A stretch of 5,280 bases of DNA from Deltaproteobacteria bacterium (lineage in GTDB: Bacteria > Desulfobacterota > Desulfobacteria > Desulfobacterales > ETH-SRB1), in assembly GCA_030627405.1 (NCBI GenBank), contig DAOUSD010000156.1:1-5280 (forward strand), given 5' to 3'. Below the pieces are notes generated by a model. It was given only the letters and a program-made list of their open reading frames with translations. It was not told the DNA's origin and searched no databases. The position numbers and the translations under genes were made by a program. Shown here piece by piece: positions 1 through 5,179 of the stretch (the stretch's first letter is position 1; every line of letters begins with the position of its first letter).

Positions 1-56
1 ATTTTTTTTTGATTATTTTTTTGGCCAGATACACAGAAGTTTTACTTCCTATAGGC

Positions 57-84
57 GTTCACAGGTTCAAAAGTTCACCGTTCA
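57..84. repeat. Short degenerate tandem repeat with a GTTCA core
   Basis: The pentamer GTTCA occurs four times, at 57-61, 65-69, 73-77 and 80-84, with a period of 8, 8 and 7 bases and variable bases between. It lies in non-coding DNA beside the large inverted repeat at 119-223. The spacing is regular enough to count as a short tandem array. Slipped replication or a multi-copy protein-binding site are both possible, and nothing in the sequence decides between them. Confidence 0.45.
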
Positions 85-118
85 GGATTGTAACTACTCA
101 GGTTGTCAGGTTTAGAGT

Positions 119-223
119 TATAGACTGTCACATATTAAATTGCACAAGGCTAGAGGGAGAAGGCTGTATTGTAATACGCCGACGACTGATAACGCAGTGA
201 AATTTAATATGTGACAGTCTATA
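119..223. repeat. 105-bp nested inverted repeat, MITE-like
   Basis: The arms 119-141 and 201-223 are perfect 23-bp inverted copies. After one mismatch (142/200) three more pairs follow (143-145 with 197-199). The interior holds a second hairpin: GTATT (166-170) pairs with AATAC (173-177), extended by GGC (162-164) with GCC (178-180). Both outer ends are the dinucleotide TA, as expected for an element that duplicates a TA target (IS630/mariner type). No transposase gene lies inside, so it would be non-autonomous. It begins 8 bp past the stop codon of the 174-aa gene. It could therefore also act as a 3'-end structure for that transcript, although no T-run follows it in that direction. Confidence 0.6.
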
Positions 224-231
224 GTCGGCTT

Positions 232-756
232 TTAACCTTGAAACGTTACATATTCGTATTTTTTGACTTTTTCCCATATTTTATAAGTATTCTTGCGGAA
301 GATTGGGCTTAACCATGAGTTGTATCTGCTCCAGTCTGTTTTTGAATTACTCCATACCTTTTGCAGGTCTTCAATAAAACTGCTTTGAAGTTCGGCCAAA
401 CTTATTACCCTGACAATTCCATTTTGATCAATCAGAATTCTGGTCATAATTTTGTTCTTTCGACAAATGAATTTTTCCACATCATTTGGTTTGAACTGCT
501 TTTCAAACTCAGGATTGTAAGGAGTCGGGAGTAAAAAGTTTTTACCAAATCGCCAGATTACAAGCGGGTATTTTTCATTGTAGATTCCATATGCCGTCAA
601 ATTCTTAAAATCTTCAATATCTATTTCTCTGGGATAAGGTAATGAAACAAGAAGTTGAATCTCACCGTCTATTATACCCATTAATGAGCTTTCAAAAGGC
701 TTTTCCCAGCCAGGATACTTATCTCCTGCTTTAATTTCTTCTAATCCAGTTTGCAT
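232..756 (-). CDS. Hypothetical protein, 174 aa, third gene of the ligase operon
   Basis: I do not recognise this protein. It is predicted soluble: no signal peptide, no membrane segment, one cysteine (C98) and six tryptophans (W17, W68, W135, W142, W148, W161). It has a mixed alpha/beta appearance, with beta-like stretches around residues 32-38, 64-70 and 105-118, and a basic, aromatic C-terminus (K-I-W-E-K-V-K-K, 159-166). The ATG at 756 is the first usable start, as the frame stays open upstream to about 849 without ATG, GTG or TTG. No Shine-Dalgarno precedes it. The stop of the IHF-like gene is only 19 bp upstream, so translation may depend on coupling. Co-directional position suggests it is co-transcribed with the ligase and IHF-like genes, but that does not establish a role in DNA metabolism. 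The reading frame is convincing; the function is unknown. Confidence 0.75.
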   Translation of the reverse strand: MQTGLEEIKAGDKYPGWEKPFESSLMGIIDGEIQLLVSLPYPREIDIEDFKNLTAYGIYNEKYPLVIWRFGKNFLLPTPYNPEFEKQFKPNDVEKFICRKNKIMTRILIDQNGIVRVISLAELQSSFIEDLQKVWSNSKTDWSRYNSWLSPIFRKNTYKIWEKVKKYEYVTFQG

Positions 757-775
757 ATCAGCGGTTTTACAAGAT

Positions 776-1063
776 TTAGCGGCCGGCGTTAATCTTATCC
801 TTTAATTTGTTAGAATATCTGAAAGTTACAACCCTTCTCGGTCTAATCATCATATCTTCTCCGGTTGCGGGATTTCTGCCCTTTCGTTCCTTTTTATGCC
901 TTGTGCAGAATTTGCCAAACCCGCTGACCAAAACATCCTCGCCGGATTCAAGTGTTTGCTTAATGATTTCCAGCAGAGTTTCAAGCGTTTCAACAGATTG
1001 TTTTTTTGAAAATCCATTTGTAACACAGATTGTCTCAACAATATTAGCTTTGGTAAGGGTCAT
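776..1063 (-). CDS. Integration host factor alpha-type / HU-family DNA-binding protein
   Basis: This small nucleoid protein (95 aa, the usual family length of 90-100) would bend DNA as a dimer in replication, recombination or transcription complexes. The N-terminal helical part (residues 3-43, opening L-T-K-A-N-I-V) is followed by the signature V-S-G-F-G-K-F (46-52). The DNA-gripping arm follows, with G-R-N-P-A-T-G-E (62-69), in which P65 is the intercalating proline, and R-R-V-V-T-F (76-81). The RRVVTF ending and the arm resemble IHF-alpha more than HU, but subfamily assignment by eye is uncertain, so I give no symbol. The start is well supported: AAGGAA (complement of 1071-1076) sits 7 bases before the ATG and lies inside the last codons of the ligase gene, only 3 bp away. 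This implies tight co-expression with the ligase. Confidence 0.93.
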   Translation of the reverse strand: MTLTKANIVETICVTNGFSKKQSVETLETLLEIIKQTLESGEDVLVSGFGKFCTRHKKERKGRNPATGEDMMIRPRRVVTFRYSNKLKDKINAGR

Positions 1064-1066
1064 AAT

Positions 1067-2893
1067 TTATTTCCTTAATTTATTATATTCTTCTTCTGAT
1101 ATAATTGTTACACTCATTTTTTTTGCTTTTTCAATTTTGTTTGTACCTACCTTTTCCCCACAGATTATATAATCAGTTTTGCTGCTTATCGAGGTTTGAA
1201 CAACTGCGCCAAGCCTTCTCGCTTCTTCCTGCATTTCTTCTCTGCTTCCGTAATCCATTTTGCCGGTAAATACAACATGTTTTCCGGCAATTGCGCTATC
1301 TATATTAATTTGTTCTTTTGCAAGAGGTGTTCTTTCAAGATTAAAACCAATTGACAGCATGTGATATATTGTGCCCTTAATTTTTTTTATGCCTTCTTCG
1401 ACCGAACTGCTTGTAATTGGGCCAAAATTAGGTATTTTTTTAATATCTTCCGCTTTTGCATCTATAAGCTCTTCCATCTTCATATGAGAAAGCAGTTTTC
1501 TGCTGTCGCCCTTTCCGAGATCTGATATTCCAAATGCCGATAGAAACCGCCAATCTTCGACCGGTTTATTTTTACTTATATTAATGGCTGCTGCAAGATT
1601 TTTTGATTGAACGGGGCCAAAACCTATACTTTTAAAATCATTTTCACTCATAGTATATATTTTTTCAAGGCAATCATAACCATTTTTAACAAGCTTCTGG
1701 ATTGTTTTTATTCCAAACCAGTCCGCGTTGCCAAGAGTTTTAAACCAGTGGCTGATGCTTTGTTCTATTTGAGCTTTGCATGAACTATTATTACATTTTA
1801 GAAAATCATTATTCCATTCGAGTTCTGTCCCGCATGAAGGACATCTTTCGGGTATTATAATTTTATCTGACTCCGCAATAACTTTTTCAAGCTTTGGAAT
1901 TACTTCGCCGCTTCTAATAACTTCAATTTCCGCCCCGACACCTATGTGTTTTTTTTGTATAAGACCTGCGTGATGGGCTGTGACGTTCCGGATTGTAGCT
2001 CCTGAAAGATAAACAGGCCTGATTTTCAAAACAGGGGTAATATTTCCCGTTCTTCCCACCTGCCATTTAATGCCCTCAACGGTAGTTATAGCTGTTTCAC
2101 CCTTTGTCTTTATGGCTATTTGCCATCTGTAGTGGTGAGCCGTAGCTCCCATGTGGTTTTTTACATCTTCATTGGTAACCTCGGCAACCATTCCATCTAT
2201 AGGGTAATCTGTTTTTGCTGCAAGATCTTTTGTGATTTGCTCTATGTTTTCCAAAAGTTCCCCAGCGCTGCCGGTCCATTTTGGAAGAACGGAATATGGT
2301 ACAAAATGCACCATATTGTCTTGAAGGGCTTTTTTTGCAAATTCGTTTAAAGTATCAGAACTAATTATTCCGACGACCATATTTCTGGGATGCTCAAACT
2401 CATTAGACAGGTGTTCTTTAAAATAGGACGAGACAATTACCAATTCACCAAGGCCAAGTCCTCTGCCTCCAACAGGAATTATGCCCTTGTTAAAAGAATT
2501 GCTGATATCGTATCCTGTTTCACCATTTCCTCTGGTGGCGAGCATTGTTCCGTTATCTCTTCCGGCAAGGCCGTCCAGTTTAGGCGTTACGATGAATGAA
2601 ATATCGGCGATTCCTATCTCATTAGCTGCTTTATCAACCCTGGCAATAAATTTTTCAAGACCATCCTTTGTGTATGTTTTTTCAGTTGAAAGCATCGGCA
2701 CAGGATGTCTTACTTCTTTTTTGGCATCGAATTTTTCAGGTTCTACTGAAAGAAGAAAAGGGTGATATGGGGATAGTTCCCGCAGCTTTTCTAAAAGCCT
2801 GTCGTATTCGAGATCGCTTACAAGCGGCTTTCCCTTTCTGTAAGCCTCATTATACTTTTTCAGAATTTCGACTAAAGCTTCAATATCTTCCAT
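1067..2893 (-). CDS. ligA: Divergent NAD+-dependent DNA ligase (LigA-like)
   Basis: It would seal DNA nicks using NAD+, via ligase-AMP and DNA-adenylate. Residue numbers count from a TTG at 2911 (614 aa). I prefer the ATG at 2893 (residue 7, 608 aa) because homology starts there and a TATAAC box lies just upstream of the TTG. Domains in order: Ia (20-55, V-S-D-L-E-Y-D); nucleotidyltransferase (about 72-270) with K111-L-D-G, A-T-R-G-N-G (125-130), G-E (155-156), P-R-N (175-177), I-D-G (238-240) and K268; OB fold with Q-V-G-R-T-G (284-289); zinc finger C357, C360, C373, C378; helix-hairpin-helix region (about 385-515); BRCT (541-614). It is shorter than the usual 660-700 aa, mainly through a compact nucleotidyltransferase domain. 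By-eye alignment shows several residues essential in E. coli LigA replaced. It may be a second, accessory ligase rather than the housekeeping one. First gene of the operon. Confidence 0.92.
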   Translation of the reverse strand: MEDIEALVEILKKYNEAYRKGKPLVSDLEYDRLLEKLRELSPYHPFLLSVEPEKFDAKKEVRHPVPMLSTEKTYTKDGLEKFIARVDKAANEIGIADISFIVTPKLDGLAGRDNGTMLATRGNGETGYDISNSFNKGIIPVGGRGLGLGELVIVSSYFKEHLSNEFEHPRNMVVGIISSDTLNEFAKKALQDNMVHFVPYSVLPKWTGSAGELLENIEQITKDLAAKTDYPIDGMVAEVTNEDVKNHMGATAHHYRWQIAIKTKGETAITTVEGIKWQVGRTGNITPVLKIRPVYLSGATIRNVTAHHAGLIQKKHIGVGAEIEVIRSGEVIPKLEKVIAESDKIIIPERCPSCGTELEWNNDFLKCNNSSCKAQIEQSISHWFKTLGNADWFGIKTIQKLVKNGYDCLEKIYTMSENDFKSIGFGPVQSKNLAAAINISKNKPVEDWRFLSAFGISDLGKGDSRKLLSHMKMEELIDAKAEDIKKIPNFGPITSSSVEEGIKKIKGTIYHMLSIGFNLERTPLAKEQINIDSAIAGKHVVFTGKMDYGSREEMQEEARRLGAVVQTSISSKTDYIICGEKVGTNKIEKAKKMSVTIISEEEYNKLRK

Positions 2894-3116
2894 TATTTTC
2901 AATAAATACAATGAATTGATAGTTATACCTGAATTGAGCGATTTTTTGCTCGACCTGCACCAATAGCTTGCGCATCAAGGACTTGCCACAAATGAAAACA
3001 ATAGTAACAGTTCAACGAGCCAGTAATAAATAATGACAAAATCCGCAAAGTTCTTTTTTGACGATTTTTGATGATACCTTGAAAAAGATATTTTATCAAT
3101 GGATTCTATAAGACTA

Positions 3117-3133
3117 CGTGCCCGTGCCCGTCC
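3117..3133. repeat. Short hexamer repeat CGTGCC x2 plus partial
   Basis: CGTGCC occurs at 3117-3122 and 3123-3128, followed by the partial unit CGTCC at 3129-3133. It is a GC-rich island in otherwise AT-rich intergenic DNA. Only two full units are present, so it is minor. Confidence 0.4.
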
Positions 3134-3150
3134 TTTTTGAAAAACTCATG

Positions 3151-3164
3151 CGTCAGGACTGACG
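3151..3164. promoter_or_regulatory. Perfect dyad CGTCAG-GA-CTGACG, possible operator
   Basis: A 6-bp inverted repeat has a 2-base centre, which is too tight to be a good RNA hairpin, so a homodimeric DNA-binding protein site is the simpler reading. It lies about 90 bp upstream of the 57-aa gene and 14 bp before a perfect TTGACA hexamer (3179-3184). That spacing would suit control of the plus-strand gene pair. The promoter itself is not clear, and the function is an inference. Confidence 0.3.
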
Positions 3165-3253
3165 AATTCGATAGTTCCTTGACACCCACCTGTTTTTTTG
3201 TTACCGGATTAAACTTAAATTGGAAAAAACTTTTTTACGAAAAGGTATATAAA

Positions 3254-3427
3254 ATGAGCTCTATTGATGAACATATTTTAAAATCAGCCAAGGAAATAGT
3301 TGTTAAATTTATAGAGGCCGGGAGGCTTTCTCCGAACGGCTTCGATGAAACGTTCAAAAATATTTATTACACAATTGAGGAAGCCGTACAAGGTTCAAGA
3401 GAAAAACCTGAAGAATATAATGAATAA
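3254..3427 (+). CDS. Small hypothetical protein, 57 aa
   Basis: I do not recognise a named family. The ATG at 3254 is chosen over an in-frame TTG at 3137 because AAAGG (3241-3245) stands 8 bases before it, and because the extra N-terminal residues look non-coding. The protein is acidic and probably all-helical: a first helix at about residues 5-22 (I-L-K-S-A-K-E-I-V-V-K-F-I), a turn at G23-R-L-S-P-N-G, then a second helix at about 30-47 (F-D-E-T-F-K-N-I-Y-Y-T-I-E-E-A-V). The C-terminal tail is charged. The helix-(G-R-L-S-P)-helix shape resembles small adaptor or regulatory proteins. Its last 8 bases overlap the start of the next gene, so the two are probably translationally coupled and may act together. 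Confidence 0.75.
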   Translation: MSSIDEHILKSAKEIVVKFIEAGRLSPNGFDETFKNIYYTIEEAVQGSREKPEEYNE

Positions 3428-3941
3428 ATCTTCTTTAGAAAAAGTTAGTATTGAAAAAGCAAGTGAAGATCTGTTTGATTTTGCAATTGATCGTTCAGAT
3501 ATAAAGCTGATTTTGCAAAACTTGCCCGAGGATATAAAAATTAACCGGGTTTCAGTGGAATATGAAATTCAATTGTTAAAAATTTTGGCTATTGGATGGA
3601 GCATTTCGTTTTTTTTGGATGAAAGTTCTCTAAAGAAAGAATTATCGGAATCATTTTGGAATGCTGTTCAAAGTTTTTCTCAGAACATTTCAATACTCTC
3701 ATCTTCATCCACGGGCAAAGGGATTGACTACTTTAATACTTTGAAAGAACGATTAGATACATATTTAAATACGTTAAATCTTATTCCTGACAATCCTGAT
3801 CCTCTGGCACCAATTGGTCCGAAATTTGCTGAAATTTGCGGAAGTAAAGATAATGCAAACATTATGCTATCCGGATCAAAAGTATTTAACCTTTCTGTTG
3901 GCGGTGTAAAAAATTATTTCGAGTCTGTCCGAATTGAATGA
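3420..3941 (+). CDS. Hypothetical protein, 173 aa, overlapping the 57-aa gene
   Basis: I do not recognise this protein. The start ATG (3420-3422) lies inside the end of the upstream gene (ATGAATAA, stop at 3425-3427), which is a classic translational-coupling overlap. An earlier in-frame ATG at 3345 would overlap the upstream gene far more and is rejected. The sequence is mostly helical. A hydrophobic stretch at residues 50-66 (Q-L-L-K-I-L-A-I-G-W-S-I-S-F-F-L) is short for a membrane span and could be a core helix. A serine run follows (91-98), then a helical part (100-120), a proline-rich linker (123-134, D-N-P-D-P-L-A-P-I-G-P) and a C-terminal portion rich in small residues with G-G-V-K-N-Y-F (161-167). 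There is one cysteine (C140) and no catalytic motif that I can name. It converges on larE, with 64 bp between the stops. Confidence 0.8.
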   Translation: MNKSSLEKVSIEKASEDLFDFAIDRSDIKLILQNLPEDIKINRVSVEYEIQLLKILAIGWSISFFLDESSLKKELSESFWNAVQSFSQNISILSSSSTGKGIDYFNTLKERLDTYLNTLNLIPDNPDPLAPIGPKFAEICGSKDNANIMLSGSKVFNLSVGGVKNYFESVRIE

Positions 3942-4005
3942 TTGAGCCAAATTGAATGTTTGGGATAGTGTTTTTACAGAAATTGGGAAAATTAGCAGTT
4001 TTCGT
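3942..4005. other. Intergenic gap between convergent genes, no clear terminator
   Basis: The 64 bp between the stop of the 173-aa gene and that of larE hold no stable hairpin with a T-run on either strand. The only structure seen is a direct repeat AATTGAATG (3932-3940 and 3950-3958), whose first copy covers the end of the 173-aa gene. Transcripts from the two sides may overlap. Confidence 0.4.
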
Positions 4006-4824
4006 TCAGGCACTGTTCAAGCTTCCCATGACATAGCCTTCCATGTCCAGAGCTATATGAGAAAATCCTATTTCTTTGAATTTATTAATGATTATTTTTC
4101 TATTCGTTTCGTTCAAAATTTTTTCAATATCATTGATGTTTACTTCTATTCTTGCAACTTTTCCGTGGCACCTTACACGACAAGTCTTAAAACCAAGATC
4201 TATTATGGTGTTTTCAGCTTGTTCTATCATACTCAGTGCTTTTTGAGTTAAGGGAGTTCCATAGGGAATTCTGGTAGCAAAGCATGCCGTTGCAGGCTTA
4301 TCCCATGTGGATAAATTCATATCTTTTGAAAGCAAGCGGATATCATCCTTTGAAAGTCCTGCGTCGATCAATGGAGCAACAACGCCCATTTCTTCTGCAG
4401 CGGAAAATCCTGGCCGGAAATCATCAAGGTCATCTAAGTTGGCACCGTGGGCGATAGAGGTGATGCCTATTTCCGAGGCAATTTTTAAAATATCCTCAAA
4501 GAGAAGTTTTTTGCAGATGTAGCATCTGTCTTTTTTGTTGGCCATAAAGCCGGAATGATTTATTTCCCTTGATTTAAGTAAAATGTGCTTAATTCCAAGG
4601 TTATCGGCAAATTTTTTTGAATATTCTATCTCCCGTGATGGATGTATAGCTGAGGTTGCTGATATAGCTACCACATTCTTTTTCAGCAATTGATGAGCAA
4701 TGGCAAGTAAAAAGGCGCTGTCAACTCCACCCGAAAATGCAACTATCAGAGAGTCGAAACCATTTATTATGGAGACCAGACGTTCTCTTTTTTCCTTTAA
4801 GCCTAACAGTTTCTTATTTTTCAT
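4006..4824 (-). CDS. larE: ATP-dependent sulfur transferase LarE (nickel-pincer cofactor synthesis)
   Basis: LarE adenylates the pyridinium biscarboxylate made by LarB and inserts sulfur, giving the dithiolate that LarC loads with nickel for lactate racemase (LarA) and its relatives. The protein has 272 aa, normal for the family. The PP-loop S-G-G-V-D-S lies at 31-36. R-C-Y-I-C-K (100-105) carries the conserved cysteine pair C101/C104. H-G-A-N-L-D-D (126-132) and W174-D-K-P-A-T-A-C follow. C181, before F-A-T-R-I-P-Y-G, is at the position of the sulfur-donating cysteine of Lactobacillus LarE (C176). R216 and R218 in C-R-V-R-C-H-G match the phosphate-binding arginines. Keeping C181 suggests the sacrificial mechanism. 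Further cysteines (C215, C219) leave metal-cluster variants open. No larA, larB or larC is in the window. The ATG at 4824 lacks a strong Shine-Dalgarno. Confidence 0.95.
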   Translation of the reverse strand: MKNKKLLGLKEKRERLVSIINGFDSLIVAFSGGVDSAFLLAIAHQLLKKNVVAISATSAIHPSREIEYSKKFADNLGIKHILLKSREINHSGFMANKKDRCYICKKLLFEDILKIASEIGITSIAHGANLDDLDDFRPGFSAAEEMGVVAPLIDAGLSKDDIRLLSKDMNLSTWDKPATACFATRIPYGTPLTQKALSMIEQAENTIIDLGFKTCRVRCHGKVARIEVNINDIEKILNETNRKIIINKFKEIGFSHIALDMEGYVMGSLNSA

Positions 4825-4871
4825 GTTTTTTTTGAACCATCATTTTTTTCAATCTTTTTCCGATGAAATTT

Positions 4872-4892
4872 AAGATATCATGAAGATATCTT
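4872..4892. promoter_or_regulatory. Inverted repeat AAGATATC-N5-GATATCTT over the larE promoter
   Basis: A perfect 8-bp dyad with a 5-base centre (4872-4879 and 4885-4892) overlaps the proposed -10 box and start site of larE. No T-run follows on either strand, so it is not a terminator. The position is typical of a repressor operator. The regulator is unknown; nickel, lactate or redox control would be guesses. Confidence 0.4.
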
Positions 4893-4910
4893 CAACAGAG
4901 CCAATGTCAA
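4883..4910 (-). promoter_or_regulatory. Probable sigma-70 promoter of larE
   Basis: On the minus strand a perfect -35 TTGACA (complement of 4905-4910) is followed after 16 bases by TATCTT (complement of 4883-4888), which has 4 of 6 consensus bases. Transcription would start near 4876, giving a leader of about 50 bases before larE. This is the best promoter match in the window. The 8-bp dyad at 4872-4892 covers its -10 box. Confidence 0.5.
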
Positions 4911-5074
4911 TGCGTGAAGCAGTGCGTTGTTTGGGCAGAGACGTAAAAGCACTGCATCTTGATTTCATGCTGAAAGCGGCTTGATATTCTTGGGATAACA
5001 AAGATGCTTTGAGCGAGCCCTTAGGGCCGAGTCTTGATTAGTGCATTAAGATGAAGGCTTGAACCTTATAAACT
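4911..5074. other. Intergenic DNA with short open frames, no convincing gene
   Basis: The minus strand has a 55-codon open frame (stop 4870-4872, open to 5037) whose only ATG lies at codon 24. The plus strand has a 34-codon ATG frame (4880-4984). Neither start has a ribosome binding site, and the frames overlap on opposite strands, so at most one is real. A small GCCC-TTA-GGGC dyad lies at 5017-5027. The stretch looks like a relic or dispersed intergenic sequence. Confidence 0.35.
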
Positions 5075-5106
5075 AAAAAAGGGTTAGCCAAACTGCGACT
5101 AACCCT
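5075..5106 (-). terminator. Intrinsic terminator downstream of the tRNA-Phe fragment
   Basis: On the minus strand an 8-bp stem AGGGTTAG/CTAACCCT (5099-5106 with 5080-5087) encloses an 11-base loop and is followed by a run of T (complement of 5075-5080). It reads away from the tRNA fragment, about 25 bases past its 3' end, as expected for the original terminator of the tRNA gene. On the plus strand no T-run follows, so it is one-directional. It also insulates larE from transcription coming from the right. Confidence 0.8.
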
Positions 5107-5130
5107 ATACCAAGGAAGTTAGCTAAAGGA

Positions 5131-5179
5131 GTGCCGAGGGACAGAATCGAACTGCCGACACGCGAATTTTCAGTCCAGC
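5131..5179 (-). pseudogene. 3' half of a tRNA-Phe (GAA) gene, probable attachment-site scar
   Basis: On the minus strand the order is: anticodon loop CTGAAAA (5167-5173, anticodon GAA at 5169-5171), 3' anticodon strand TTCGC, short variable region, T-arm GGCAG-TTCGATT-CTGTC (5140-5156, five pairs including one G-U), 3' acceptor strand CCTCGGC (5133-5139) and discriminator A (5132). CCA is not encoded. The 5' anticodon strand pairs imperfectly (CTGGA with TTCGC). There is no D-arm and no GCCGAGG acceptor partner in the remaining 100 bases, so the gene is not functional. A terminator follows at the expected distance. Loss of the 5' part with the 3' part and terminator kept is what integration into a tRNA 3' end leaves on the chromosomal side. 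Confidence 0.75.

Larger units (their letters stand above)
2894..3253. other. 360-bp intergenic region between divergent operons
   Basis: No convincing gene is present. The minus strand has a 56-codon open frame (stop 2975-2977, open to 3145) with no ATG, GTG or TTG start in its first 45 codons and a hydrophobic C-terminal part. This suggests a gene relic or a dispersed intergenic sequence. A CGTGCC repeat lies at 3117-3133 and a CGTCAG/CTGACG dyad at 3151-3164. Promoters for both flanking operons should lie here. On the minus strand a TATAAC box (2922-2927) lacks a good -35. On the plus strand a perfect TTGACA (3179-3184) lacks a good -10. Confidence 0.5.

Noticed and set aside
119..223. Integron attC site, given the long imperfect inverted repeat with an unpaired base
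   Set aside because: The required RYYYAAC and GTTRRRY core boxes are not at the ends, and no cassette structure or integron integrase is seen.
807..1172. 121-codon plus-strand frame across the IHF-like gene and the ligase end
   Set aside because: It is antisense to two well-supported genes, and its composition (Ser, Phe, Leu, Ile rich) is what the reverse strand of AT-rich genes gives.
1776..2765. Several plus-strand open frames of 65-94 codons inside the ligase gene
   Set aside because: They are antisense shadows of a clearly coding ligase frame, with no start signals or recognisable products.
2894..2911. TTG start at 2911 giving a 614-aa ligase
   Set aside because: No ribosome binding site precedes it at useful distance, a TATAAC box lies only about 10 bp upstream, and family homology begins at the ATG at 2893.
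2922..2950. Promoter for the ligase operon (minus strand) with -10 TATAAC at 2922-2927
   Set aside because: The hexamer at 17-bp spacing is AGCAAA, a poor -35. The box may be real but cannot be supported as a full promoter.
3179..3207. Sigma-70 promoter for the 57-aa gene with TTGACA at 3179
   Set aside because: The hexamer at 17-bp spacing is TACCGG, with only two consensus matches, and neighbouring spacings are no better.
4814..4843. Nine-codon upstream frame overlapping the larE start
   Set aside because: It has no ribosome binding site and is easily explained by chance in A-rich leader sequence.
4880..4984. 34-codon plus-strand frame starting with ATG at 4880
   Set aside because: There is no ribosome binding site, it starts inside the operator-like dyad, and a minus-strand frame covers the same bases.
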